Shown here in pieces: positions 8,065-16,136 of a stretch of 64,000 nt of DNA. The DNA comes from Bdellovibrio bacteriovorus (GTDB lineage Bacteria; Bdellovibrionota; Bdellovibrionia; Bdellovibrionales; Bdellovibrionaceae). Where the stretch lies: assembly GCF_001592745.1 (NCBI RefSeq), contig NZ_LUKD01000008.1:124001-188000 (forward strand), in the 5' to 3' direction. Each line of letters opens with the position of its first letter. Within the stretch, counting starts at the first letter, position 1. The notes beneath the pieces are model-generated. The model did no database searches, was not told the DNA's origin, and saw nothing but the letters and a program-made list of their open reading frames with translations. The position numbers were made by a program, and so were the translations under genes.

Positions 8065-9546
8065 ATGAAAGCGTTTACAAAAACGTTAATGGCGATGTCT
8101 TTGCTGACATCTCACTTAGCACAAGCCTCAGGTATTGAAGATCTTCCCGGTTTCGATGAAGAAACTACACAGACAACGGCCCCCGTGGTGACCCCGGCAG
8201 TGCCCACTCAGAATACGCAAGCATCAAATCTTCTTGCGGGTTCGGTTTCCATCAACGCGATTTCTAGAAAGTCGAATGGAACGCTTTATACAGTGGACTT
8301 GAAACAGGCGCTGTCTTTAGTGCGTATCGATTTACGAGTGACAGCTCAGAAACTGAAATTGCATCGAGTGACGTTAGTGACCGACACAGGCGCACGCGTG
8401 AATGCAAGACAATTGGAAAACTCTGCCGTTCTTGAAGCGGGGAATGTGGTTTCTTCTGAAAACTTAAATCAAAGTGATCGTATTTCTTCTATCGAAGTCG
8501 TTGCAGAATCCTATGGTGCCGAGGCCAGTATTCTTCTAACGGCGATTGCCGATAGAGATGTACCGGTATTAAGACTGCGAACAATCACGACGCCGGTACA
8601 GCCCACGCGTCCCACGCCTCCAGCGCCACCAGTTCCGTCGACGCCGCCCGTTCACGGCAATGTCCCCTTGCGCTCAGGAATGGACGTGCTGTCGGGGCCG
8701 ATGAACGACGGCAAGTACTACGCAGGTACTGTTGTTGAGGTCTATAACAATAGCCAAGTTTTAGTGCGAGATTATGACGATAGTAAAACCTATGTGCGTC
8801 CTCTTTCTTCAGTTTCTCGACGAGTTCAGTGTGACCCAACGGGAGTCATCTGCCAACGCTCGCAAGTTTTATCCGGCCCTTACAGCGGGAAGTACTATAC
8901 CGGCGTGGTGCGCTCTATTTACGCCAACGGACTTTATTTCGTAACAGATGATGATGATGGGAAAAACTATACTCGCAAAATCAGTGAAATCGCGTTGCGT
9001 TCTCAATGCGCTCCCTCGAAGCATTGCGCTGGCGATAACGTCCTTTCGGGTCCTTTTAATGACGGCAAATACTATAACGGAGTCGTAGTCGCGGGTTACT
9101 CAAACGGATTGATTGCAGTTCGTGATTCTGACGACGGCAAAGTGTATTATCGCAATCCGGCGGTTGTTTTGAAATCCGTGCGCTGTGACGAAAAATCAGG
9201 TCTTTGTATAGGCAATGAAGTTCTTTCGGGACCTTACAGTAACAATAGATATTACTCAGGAGTTGTTACCGGCATCTACTCCAACGGCGTGATCTATATT
9301 CGGGACCATGATGATGGTAAGAGCTATGCCCGCAAGGCTTCTCAAGTAACAAAACGAATTCGTTGCGAGCAAAAAAAGGGACTCTGTGAAGGTGCACGCG
9401 TTGTTTCTGGTCCCTACCAGGGAGGCAAGTACTATGCGGGAACTATCGTCCGTGTCTATGCAAACGGAATTATCCAAGTGCGTGATGACGACGATGGCAA
9501 AACCTACGAGCGCAAAGCCCATGAGCTGACGGGCCTCAGAAATTAG
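8065..9546 (+). CDS. Secreted repeat protein: shared beta-rich domain + five SH3/Tudor-like repeats
   Basis: 493 residues. Signal peptide 1-22, a DLPGFD motif just after it, then a beta-rich domain (~55-168: GSVSINAISRKSNGTL ... SSENLNQSDRISSIEV) that recurs in the next two genes. A Pro/Thr linker (~175-200) leads to five tandem repeats of about 60 residues, starting near bases 8683, 8863, 9038, 9218 and 9398. Each has the pattern VLSGP..-GKYY-GVV..Y-NG...VRD-DDGK.Y.RK and paired Cys between units. The pattern suggests small SH3/Tudor-like barrels with an acidic DDDDGK loop; this is inference from the pattern. Function unknown; probably periplasmic or surface. The repeats are at protein level, with divergent codons. 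Confidence 0.8.
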   Translation: MKAFTKTLMAMSLLTSHLAQASGIEDLPGFDEETTQTTAPVVTPAVPTQNTQASNLLAGSVSINAISRKSNGTLYTVDLKQALSLVRIDLRVTAQKLKLHRVTLVTDTGARVNARQLENSAVLEAGNVVSSENLNQSDRISSIEVVAESYGAEASILLTAIADRDVPVLRLRTITTPVQPTRPTPPAPPVPSTPPVHGNVPLRSGMDVLSGPMNDGKYYAGTVVEVYNNSQVLVRDYDDSKTYVRPLSSVSRRVQCDPTGVICQRSQVLSGPYSGKYYTGVVRSIYANGLYFVTDDDDGKNYTRKISEIALRSQCAPSKHCAGDNVLSGPFNDGKYYNGVVVAGYSNGLIAVRDSDDGKVYYRNPAVVLKSVRCDEKSGLCIGNEVLSGPYSNNRYYSGVVTGIYSNGVIYIRDHDDGKSYARKASQVTKRIRCEQKKGLCEGARVVSGPYQGGKYYAGTIVRVYANGIIQVRDDDDGKTYERKAHELTGLRN

Positions 9547-9592
9547 TCAAAAATTGTTTTTCACAGGGAATTCATACATCTTTGGAAATCGC

Positions 9593-9627
9593 AAAAGGGC
9601 TTCGCAGAACGAAGCCCTTTTGTTTTT
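9593..9627 (+). terminator. Rho-independent terminator
   Basis: Stem AAAAGGGCTTCG / CGAAGCCCTTTT with a 5-base loop, then TGTTTTT. It ends the first repeat-protein transcript, so the next paralogue has its own promoter in 9628-9782. Confidence 0.88.
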
Positions 9628-9782
9628 GAAGATTGCAAATCAGAGAGGCGCCCAAAAACGGTCCCTGTCTAAATTTGAGACAGCTGTCGAAACTTTAGCT
9701 GCAATATATGACAGCTTACGTACGCAACCGCAGGCACGTTCCTTGGAAATATCCGTTCGGATTAGAAAACTAGGAGCGTTAT

Positions 9783-11210
9783 ATGAACCGTCGTCTGATT
9801 GTAACAATGCTTGCGGCATTAAGTGTGGTGCAGAACTCTGCTTATGCTCAAACTATTGATGATCTTCCGGGCTTTGATGATGTGGATATCACTCCCACAA
9901 CCCCTGTCGATCAGGCTCCGGTTGTTACGACGCCTGTTGAACAAAAGCCTGTCGATACAGCGCCAGTACAAACCCAGTATGCGGGTTCGGCTTCGTTGAA
10001 TTCAATTCCGCGTAAGTCAGGCGGCACACTTCACACTTTAAAACTTTCTCAAGCTTTGACTTTGCTTCGTCTTGATTTGCGAGTCACGAACAGCAAGGTG
10101 AAAGTTCATAAAACTTCTTTGGTGACGGAGCAAGGTCAAAAGATTGACGTACGCCAGCTTTCACAAACCGACGTTTTGACGACAGGATCTTTATCCTCTT
10201 CAGAAAATTTGACGGCAAACTCGCGCATCGCAGCCATTGAAATCTTGGCAGAGTCTTATTCCGCTGAAGCCGACGTAATGATCACAGCCATCGCGAGTGA
10301 TGCGGTTCCAAAAATGACAGTGTCTGTAGAGCAGATAGCACAACCTGTTGAGCCGGCACGTCCTTCGACGCCTTCCGTGCCGCCTCCTCCGCCACCTCCT
10401 GGAGCGACTCGTCCCGATCCATATCGTCCACCGGTTTATGAAGACAATGTTATTCGCGTGGGCGACGAAATTCTTTATGCGCGATCTTATACGGGCGTTG
10501 TGACGGCGATTTATGGTTCTCAAGCACGTGTACGTCTGAATAGTTATGGTGAAACCCAAGTTTCCGTCAACGATTTGGCTAAAGCTTTGCGTTGCTTGAA
10601 AGGAATCTGCTCTGGAGACGAGGGCCTTTATGCTCGCAGTTACAAAGGAACTGTTATCAAAGCGTACTCTAATGCTTTGCTCGCAGTTCGTTTGAATGGC
10701 TATGGTGAGTCGGTCATCAGTATGACAGATTTCGCAAAAGCGCAACCTTGCTTAGGTACGATCTGCCAAGGCGATAGCGGTCTTTATGCGCAATCTTACC
10801 GCGCAAGTGTTGTCGGTGCTTTTGATAACGGCATGCTTGAAATCAAAATGAGCGGTTATGGAAACAGCTTCGTACAGTCTCGAGATTTTGCAAAAGCGTC
10901 TTCTTGCAACCGAGAGCGCACAATGTGTGCGGGTGCTGATATCCTGTACGCCCGCAGCTATCCCGGTCGTGCTTTAGAGTTCTATGACAACGGCATGGTG
11001 TCTTTCCAAATGGATGGGTACAGCGGATCGAGTTTCAGCCGGTCATCAGATATTGCGTATTCAGTTCGCGATAGCCGCGTGGGTAGAACATATATCTACG
11101 CCGGCTCGTATCGCGCGACGGTTATGGCGGTGTACTCAAATGGAATGGCGCGAGTGAACCTCAGTGGTTATTCCGGTTCGAGCATCGTGAACTTACATGA
11201 TTTAAGATAA
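9783..11210 (+). CDS. Secreted repeat protein, paralogue of the upstream gene with a different repeat type
   Basis: 475 residues from the ATG at 9783 (AGGAG site upstream). Signal peptide 1-22, then the same DLPGFD motif and beta-rich domain (~62-175: GSASLNSIPRKSGGTLHT ... SSENLTANSRIAAIEI). After a Pro-rich linker come five repeats of ~55 residues of the pattern LYARSY-G.V...Y.N....V.L.GYG.S..S..D.AK, with paired cysteines between most units. The repeats share the Y-G-V / Y-NG / V scaffold of the first gene but replace the acidic DDGK loop with GYGES or GYSGSS. Function unknown. The next gene starts 49 bases downstream and may be co-transcribed. Confidence 0.8.
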   Translation: MNRRLIVTMLAALSVVQNSAYAQTIDDLPGFDDVDITPTTPVDQAPVVTTPVEQKPVDTAPVQTQYAGSASLNSIPRKSGGTLHTLKLSQALTLLRLDLRVTNSKVKVHKTSLVTEQGQKIDVRQLSQTDVLTTGSLSSSENLTANSRIAAIEILAESYSAEADVMITAIASDAVPKMTVSVEQIAQPVEPARPSTPSVPPPPPPPGATRPDPYRPPVYEDNVIRVGDEILYARSYTGVVTAIYGSQARVRLNSYGETQVSVNDLAKALRCLKGICSGDEGLYARSYKGTVIKAYSNALLAVRLNGYGESVISMTDFAKAQPCLGTICQGDSGLYAQSYRASVVGAFDNGMLEIKMSGYGNSFVQSRDFAKASSCNRERTMCAGADILYARSYPGRALEFYDNGMVSFQMDGYSGSSFSRSSDIAYSVRDSRVGRTYIYAGSYRATVMAVYSNGMARVNLSGYSGSSIVNLHDLR

Positions 11211-11259
11211 TAAAATTAAGAGTTAACAGAAAACATATTTATAACCCGAAGGAGACTTC

Positions 11260-12240
11260 ATGAAAAAGAAACTGGTTCTTGGTTCGTTGGTAGTCGTATC
11301 CGTAGTGCAATACGCTAGCCCCGCGTTTGCGAATAAAGAAATCATCGGCAATATCATCGGTGGTGTGATCGGTGGTGGTATTGGTACGCAAATCGGCAAA
11401 GGCAATGGAAATAAAGCGGCCATCATCATCGGCGCCATCGCTGGTACGATGATTGGTGGTAAATTGGGTCGTGACATGGACGAAGCCGACCGTCGTGCTT
11501 GTGAAGAAGCGCAACGCCGTGCTCTTCGTAACCGTTTAGGTGAGCGTGAAGATTGGGATGGTCGTCGTCACGGCGGTCGTTCAGGTGCGCGTGGCTCTTT
11601 CACAACAACGCGTGAAGGTTACAACAACCGCACGGGCGAGTATTGCCGTGAATATACATCTGTTATTTATTTGAACAACCGCACAGAAGAAACTCGCGGT
11701 GTAGCATGTTCTCGTCCTGATGGTTCGTGGTATGAAGTGCGTGAAACTGAAGTTCGCTTCGGTGGTCGCGGCGGTGGTTATGGTCCAGGCCCTGGACGCC
11801 AAGAGCCTTCCAGACCTCCTCGTCACCCTGAGGTTCCTTCACGTCCAATGCCACCACCTCCTCCATCTTCATACCAAGCTCGTTATGAAGGTTCGACTCG
11901 CATCGTGAATGTGACTCGTCGTTCGGGCGGTGAATGGGTACGTGTGACTTTAAGACAACCATTGACACTTGAGCAGGTGGAAGTTCACGCCTTGGCTGCT
12001 GGCGTAAGAATCCACGAAGCGGTTCTTTACACTGACAGAAACGACCGTATCCAGATCCGTCAGTTGACTCAAACGGGCACGATCTATTCTGGTGGAGCTG
12101 TCATTTCTGAAAGATTGAACCTGAATGACCGCGTCCAAGTGATCGATATTCGCGCCGAGTCTATGGGCGGAAGTGCTGATATCATCGTAAAAGCCATTTC
12201 GAATGAGGCTTATCCGTCACTGAGCGGTTCTCGCTACTAG
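11260..12240 (+). CDS. Secreted glycine-zipper protein with the same C-terminal beta-rich domain
   Basis: 326 residues; AAGGAG site before the ATG. Signal peptide 1-24 (FANKE), then a glycine-zipper segment (GNIIGGVIGGGIGTQIG ... GAIAGTMIGGKLG, ~28-72) of the 17-kDa/YMGG surface-antigen type that usually inserts in or lies on the outer membrane, followed by a helical R/E-rich stretch and a YCREYTS segment. A Pro/Gly/Arg linker (~165-205) leads to a C-terminal domain (~208-322: RYEGSTRIVNVTRRSGGEW ... SERLNLNDRVQVIDIRAES) that matches the N-terminal domain of the two preceding genes. Likely an envelope protein working with them; function unknown. Confidence 0.8.
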   Translation: MKKKLVLGSLVVVSVVQYASPAFANKEIIGNIIGGVIGGGIGTQIGKGNGNKAAIIIGAIAGTMIGGKLGRDMDEADRRACEEAQRRALRNRLGEREDWDGRRHGGRSGARGSFTTTREGYNNRTGEYCREYTSVIYLNNRTEETRGVACSRPDGSWYEVRETEVRFGGRGGGYGPGPGRQEPSRPPRHPEVPSRPMPPPPPSSYQARYEGSTRIVNVTRRSGGEWVRVTLRQPLTLEQVEVHALAAGVRIHEAVLYTDRNDRIQIRQLTQTGTIYSGGAVISERLNLNDRVQVIDIRAESMGGSADIIVKAISNEAYPSLSGSRY

Positions 12241-12270
12241 TGCCAATTCGGAGCTACTAGCTTCCTCGAC

Positions 12271-12308
12271 GCCAGTCTATGACCAAGAGTGTCTAGACTG
12301 GCTTTTTT
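12271..12308 (+). terminator. Rho-independent terminator
   Basis: Stem GCCAGTCTA / TAGACTGGC with a 15-base loop, then TTTTTT. It separates the three-gene secreted cluster from the glycolytic operon. Confidence 0.85.
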
Positions 12309-12356
12309 GTCTCTAAAAGTCGATAGTGAGTGGGTTTAAAAATAAGGAGCTCACTC

Positions 12357-13364
12357 ATGTCTAAATTGCGTGTTGGTATCAACGGTTTTGGTCGTATCGG
12401 TCGCGTTCTTTTCCGTGCAGGTTATGAACAATTTGAAGTAGTCGGAATTAACTCTTTGGATAGCATTGAAGGCAATGCGCATCTTTTGAAGTACGACTCT
12501 GCTCACGGTATTTTCCCGGGCGACGTTTCTGTTTCTGGCCATGACCTTGTGGTGAACGGCAAAAAAATCCACGTTTCTAAAACACGCAACCCCGCAGAGA
12601 TTCCTTGGAAAGACTGGGGAGTAGACTTGGTTCTTGAGTGCACAGGCGCATTCAAAGACAAACCTGAGTTCATGCAACACATCACGGCGGGTGCAAAACG
12701 CGTGTTGGTTTCCGGTCCTGCAGAAAAAGGCGCGGATCTAACAATGGTTTACGGTATCAACCACGAATCTTACGATCCTTCCAAGCACCACGTAGTTTCT
12801 AATGCCTCTTGCACAACCAACTGCTTGGCTCCTTTGGCAAAAGTATTGAATGAGTCTTTCGGTATTGAGCACGGCACAATGATGACGGTTCACTCTTACA
12901 CGAACGATCAAAAAATTTTGGATGCTCCTCACAAAGATCTTCGTCGTGCGCGTGCCGCAGCTGTCAGCATGATTCCGACAACAACGGGTGCTGCGAAAAA
13001 CGTGGGCTTGGTATTGCCAGAGTTGAAAGGTCGTATCGACGGTATTTCTATTCGCGTTCCAACTCCGAACGTTTCTTTGGTGGATTTCACATTCACTGCT
13101 AAAAAAGACGTCACAAAAGAATCTGTCAACGAAGCTTTGATTGCAGCTTCTCAAGGCGCTTTGAAAGGCATCTTGGCTGTCGAGCACAATGAGCTTGTCA
13201 GCGTAGATTTCAACGGCAACAAACATTCTTCTATCGTCGACCTCGCTTCAACAATGGTTGTAGGCCCACGCATGGTGAAAGTTCTTTCTTGGTATGACAA
13301 CGAAACAGGCTTCTCAAACCGCATGGTAGACGTTGCGCACTACATGGCTAAGAAGGGTCTATAA
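12357..13364 (+). CDS. gapA: Glyceraldehyde-3-phosphate dehydrogenase
   Basis: 335 residues from the ATG at 12357 (TAAGGAG 7 bases upstream). The Rossmann start RVGINGFGRIGR binds NAD; catalytic Cys152 lies in SNASCTTNC and His179 in TVHSYTND; WYDNETGFSNR is the C-terminal signature. Catalyses G3P + NAD + Pi to 1,3-bisphosphoglycerate. First gene of gapA-pgk-MAPEG-tpiA; its TAA overlaps the pgk ATG by one base (TAATG), indicating translational coupling. Confidence 0.97.
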   Translation: MSKLRVGINGFGRIGRVLFRAGYEQFEVVGINSLDSIEGNAHLLKYDSAHGIFPGDVSVSGHDLVVNGKKIHVSKTRNPAEIPWKDWGVDLVLECTGAFKDKPEFMQHITAGAKRVLVSGPAEKGADLTMVYGINHESYDPSKHHVVSNASCTTNCLAPLAKVLNESFGIEHGTMMTVHSYTNDQKILDAPHKDLRRARAAAVSMIPTTTGAAKNVGLVLPELKGRIDGISIRVPTPNVSLVDFTFTAKKDVTKESVNEALIAASQGALKGILAVEHNELVSVDFNGNKHSSIVDLASTMVVGPRMVKVLSWYDNETGFSNRMVDVAHYMAKKGL

Positions 13365-14566
13365 TGGCTAACGGTCTTAAAGGTATTAAAACAGTTCGTG
13401 ATTTTGAACTTGAAGGAAAAGTTGTTTTCCTTCGCTTGGATTTGAACGTTCCAATGGAGAATGGAAAAATCACGGATGAAAATCGTATCACGGCGTCTTT
13501 GCCGACGATTCAGTATTGCATGGAAAAAGGGGCGAAGCTTGTTATGGCTTCCCACTTAGGCCGTCCAAAAACAAAAGATGACAAAGAATTCTCTTTAGAG
13601 CCGGTAGCAAAACGTTTGCAAGAGCTTTTGAGTGCTGAAGTGATCTTGGTGGAAGATCCAGATTCAGATGCGCCAAAACATCTTTTGCAATCTTTGAAAA
13701 AGAATCAGTTGATCCTTCTTGAAAACGTGCGTTTTGAAGAAGGGGAGACGAAAGACTCTGTCGAATTCGCACAAAAAATCGCCAACTACAGTGATATCTA
13801 TATCAACGATGCGTTTGGTGCTTCTCACCGTGCACACGCGACAATCCATGCTCTTCCATCCGTAATGAAAGACAAAGGCATTGGCTTCTTGATTGAAAAA
13901 GAAATCACGATGCTGGATTCATTGTTGCAAAATCCGAAGCGTCCTTACTTGGCGTTGATGGGTGGTTCTAAAGTTTCTGATAAGATCGCTGTGATCGAAA
14001 GATTGATGGACGTGGTTGACGGTTTCATCATCGGTGGAGCGATGGCTTACACATTCTTGAAAGCGCAAGGCATTTCTGTCGGTAAATCTTTGGTCGAAAA
14101 CGACAAGTTGAAATACGCGAAAGAAATGATCGAGCGTATTGAAGCTCGTAATAAGACGATTCTTCTTCCGGTAGATCACGTGACAACAAAATCTTTTGGC
14201 GACACGGCGAGTGCGCGTACGACGAAAGACGTTGTGATTGCAGATGATGAGTTGGCCGTAGATATCGGTCCTAAGACAATTCAAAACTACTCAACGGCTC
14301 TTCGCGAAGCAGGAACTATTTTCTGGAACGGCCCTATGGGGGTTTTTGAAACTCCGGCTTTTGCCAAAGGGACATTCGGTGTGGCTCAAGCCATCGCTGA
14401 AAGCAACGCGATTAAAATCGTCGGTGGCGGTGACTCGGCAGCGGCAGCAGAAGCGTCTGGCTTTGCCGACAAGATGACTCATATCTCTACAGGCGGCGGG
14501 GCTTCTCTTGAATATCTTCAAGGCGACAAGCTTCCAGGTCTTGAGATCCTAAGAGCGAAAAGATAG
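13364..14566 (+). CDS. pgk: Phosphoglycerate kinase
   Basis: 400 residues, normal length. Converts 1,3-bisphosphoglycerate and ADP to 3-phosphoglycerate and ATP. RLDLNVPM near the N-terminus is the PGK signature; SHLGRPK, ENVRFEEGE, NDAFGASHRAHAT, GGSKVSDKI, WNGPMGVFE and GGGDSAAAAE are the substrate- and nucleotide-binding motifs in order. Overlaps the gapA stop by one base and is followed 2 bases later by the MAPEG-type gene. Confidence 0.97.
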   Translation: MANGLKGIKTVRDFELEGKVVFLRLDLNVPMENGKITDENRITASLPTIQYCMEKGAKLVMASHLGRPKTKDDKEFSLEPVAKRLQELLSAEVILVEDPDSDAPKHLLQSLKKNQLILLENVRFEEGETKDSVEFAQKIANYSDIYINDAFGASHRAHATIHALPSVMKDKGIGFLIEKEITMLDSLLQNPKRPYLALMGGSKVSDKIAVIERLMDVVDGFIIGGAMAYTFLKAQGISVGKSLVENDKLKYAKEMIERIEARNKTILLPVDHVTTKSFGDTASARTTKDVVIADDELAVDIGPKTIQNYSTALREAGTIFWNGPMGVFETPAFAKGTFGVAQAIAESNAIKIVGGGDSAAAAEASGFADKMTHISTGGGASLEYLQGDKLPGLEILRAKR

Positions 14567-14568
14567 TT

Positions 14569-14973
14569 ATGAATTTATTTTCTTCTCAGATCCATCTTGC
14601 ACTTCCTTATTTGGGCATTTTGGTTCTGATGTATTTTGCCCTGACCGTGAACGTAATCCGCAATCGTTGGAAACATCGTGTAGGATTGGGATCGGGGCAA
14701 AATTCAATTATGGAACAGGTAATACGTATTCACGGAAATTTCGGTGAATACGTGCCCTTTCTGTCATTGATTCTGATTGTTCTAGAAATCAACAAAGCAA
14801 CACCAGTCTTTCTTCACACTTACTGGATTCTTTTGATCCTTTCACGGGTAGCACATGCGTGGGGACTTTGGGGTTCACGTTCTGTCAGTCGCGGTCGCAC
14901 TTTAGGCATGACCCTGACAGGAGTCGTGATGCTGGGTTCTTCGTTGATGTTGTTCGTTCAATTTTTTAAATAG
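14569..14973 (+). CDS. MAPEG-family membrane protein
   Basis: 134 residues with four hydrophobic segments (~9-27, ~60-77, ~82-98, ~110-131). The motif pattern NVIRNRWKHRVGLGSG ... IRIHGNFGEYVPF ... RVAHAWG is characteristic of MAPEG (membrane-associated eicosanoid/glutathione metabolism) proteins, which as trimers often conjugate glutathione or reduce lipid peroxides. The bacterial function is not known. It is embedded between pgk and tpiA with 2- and 9-base gaps, so it is co-expressed with glycolysis genes, an unusual place. Confidence 0.88.
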   Translation: MNLFSSQIHLALPYLGILVLMYFALTVNVIRNRWKHRVGLGSGQNSIMEQVIRIHGNFGEYVPFLSLILIVLEINKATPVFLHTYWILLILSRVAHAWGLWGSRSVSRGRTLGMTLTGVVMLGSSLMLFVQFFK

Positions 14974-14982
14974 AGGTCCGCG

Positions 14983-15708
14983 ATGAAAAAAATCTTTGCT
15001 GCCAATTGGAAGCTTTTTAAATCTCCCAAAGAAACGCGTGAATTTTTCACGCAGTTTAAAGAATTGAGCAGCAAAGCCACGGGCGAAGTGGTGTTTTTTC
15101 CTTCTGCAATCTCACTAGAAGCGACAAGCACGAGCTTACAAGGAACAAATATCAAGTGGGGCGTGCAGAACGCCTACTTCCAGGCTCAAGGAGCTTTCAC
15201 GGGTGAAAACTCAGCTCAAGTGGTGAAGGAACTGGGCGGCACTTATGTGCTTATCGGGCACAGTGAGCGTCGTAAGATCTTTGGAGAAAGTGATGCCTTG
15301 ATTGCTGATAAAGTCGCTTTTACGCAAAGCCTAGGTCTGATTCCCATGTTGTGTATTGGTGAAACCTTAGAAGAGCGTGAAGCCAAGCACACATTCCGCG
15401 TCTGTGAAACGCAATTGCTTCAAGGCTTGGCGAAAGCCGACAAATCAAAACCGGTGGTGATTGCTTATGAACCTGTTTGGGCGATTGGTACAGGCAAAGT
15501 GGCAACACCTGAACAAGTAGCAGAAACACACACCGACGTTTTCAGCATTTTGCAAAAGTTAGGATTTGAACAAAGCCCGATTCTTTATGGTGGCAGCGTG
15601 AAGCCTGACAATGCCGCAGGCTTGATTAAGCAACCTCATGTGAATGGATTCTTAGTTGGCGGAGCTTCGCTAGAGGCGAAGTCCTTCATCGATATCGCAA
15701 CGGTTTAA
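14983..15708 (+). CDS. tpiA: Triosephosphate isomerase
   Basis: 241 residues, slightly short for the family (~250). Interconverts dihydroxyacetone phosphate and G3P. Active-site residues: Asn8/Lys10 in AANWK, His93 in GHSERR, Glu163 in AYEPVWAIGTG, and phosphate loop YGGSVKPDN / LVGGASL. Last gene of the glycolytic operon. An inverted repeat spans its stop codon. Confidence 0.96.
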   Translation: MKKIFAANWKLFKSPKETREFFTQFKELSSKATGEVVFFPSAISLEATSTSLQGTNIKWGVQNAYFQAQGAFTGENSAQVVKELGGTYVLIGHSERRKIFGESDALIADKVAFTQSLGLIPMLCIGETLEEREAKHTFRVCETQLLQGLAKADKSKPVVIAYEPVWAIGTGKVATPEQVAETHTDVFSILQKLGFEQSPILYGGSVKPDNAAGLIKQPHVNGFLVGGASLEAKSFIDIATV

Positions 15709-15721
15709 AATCAACCGTTGC
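15697..15721. terminator. Inverted repeat over two convergent stop codons (possible bidirectional terminator)
   Basis: GCAACGGTT / AACCGTTGC, 9 bp, with a 7-base loop containing the tpiA stop; the right arm lies in the end of the convergent gene. There is no T tract, so termination is probable but not certain. Confidence 0.45.
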
Positions 15722-16136
15722 CTTCGTCGTCTTCACGAGACGCGTTCTTCAAAGATTCTTCCAATTCCTTGGCATCTTTTTTAGGTAGGGACTTAAGGGC
15801 TTTTTCGAAAGCCTTTTTTTCTTTCTTATACAGGGGCAGTAATATCTCGGACGCCGCCTCTGAGGGGTCGTGCTCGAAAGTCAGAACAGACACACGAACA
15901 AGTTCCTTAAGGACGTCTGAAGAAACTTTTTCTTTTGAAGCTACGGCCGTATCAACTGTTTGCTCCACAGTTTTTAACATTTCTTGAGTCTTTTCACCCA
16001 CAGCTGTTTCATCTTTGGCCGCTTCAAAGTCTTTTGCTGAATAGGCTTGAAGTTTCTTTAAAGAATCTTCAAGTGTGGAAGCATGAACAGTTAAGCAGAG
16101 CAGGGAAGAAAGCAGAATAGTTACCAGAGTCCTCAT
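15711..16136 (-). CDS. Small secreted helical protein of unknown function
   Basis: 141 residues. Signal peptide 1-19 (LLCLTVHAS). The mature part is Ala/Lys/Glu-rich and entirely helical by composition (EDSLKKLQAYSAKDFEAAKDE ... KKEKKAFEKALKSL), possibly coiled coil. Its ATG overlaps the stop of the upstream gene as ATGA, so the two are translated together. No family recognised. Confidence 0.7.
   Translation of the reverse strand: MRTLVTILLSSLLCLTVHASTLEDSLKKLQAYSAKDFEAAKDETAVGEKTQEMLKTVEQTVDTAVASKEKVSSDVLKELVRVSVLTFEHDPSEAASEILLPLYKKEKKAFEKALKSLPKKDAKELEESLKNASREDDEGNG

Noticed and set aside
8683..9540. Five evenly spaced similar segments resembling a DNA repeat array
   Set aside because: Spacing (~180 bases) and content follow codons; identity is at protein level with divergent bases, so it is a protein repeat, not CRISPR or a satellite.
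10200..10745. Long minus-strand open frame (181 residues)
   Set aside because: Fully antisense to the repeat-protein gene, composition rich in Arg/Cys/His/Ile as expected for a shadow frame, no ribosome site.
12738..13226. Minus-strand open frame of 162 residues
   Set aside because: Antisense to gapA; no ribosome site or recognisable domain.
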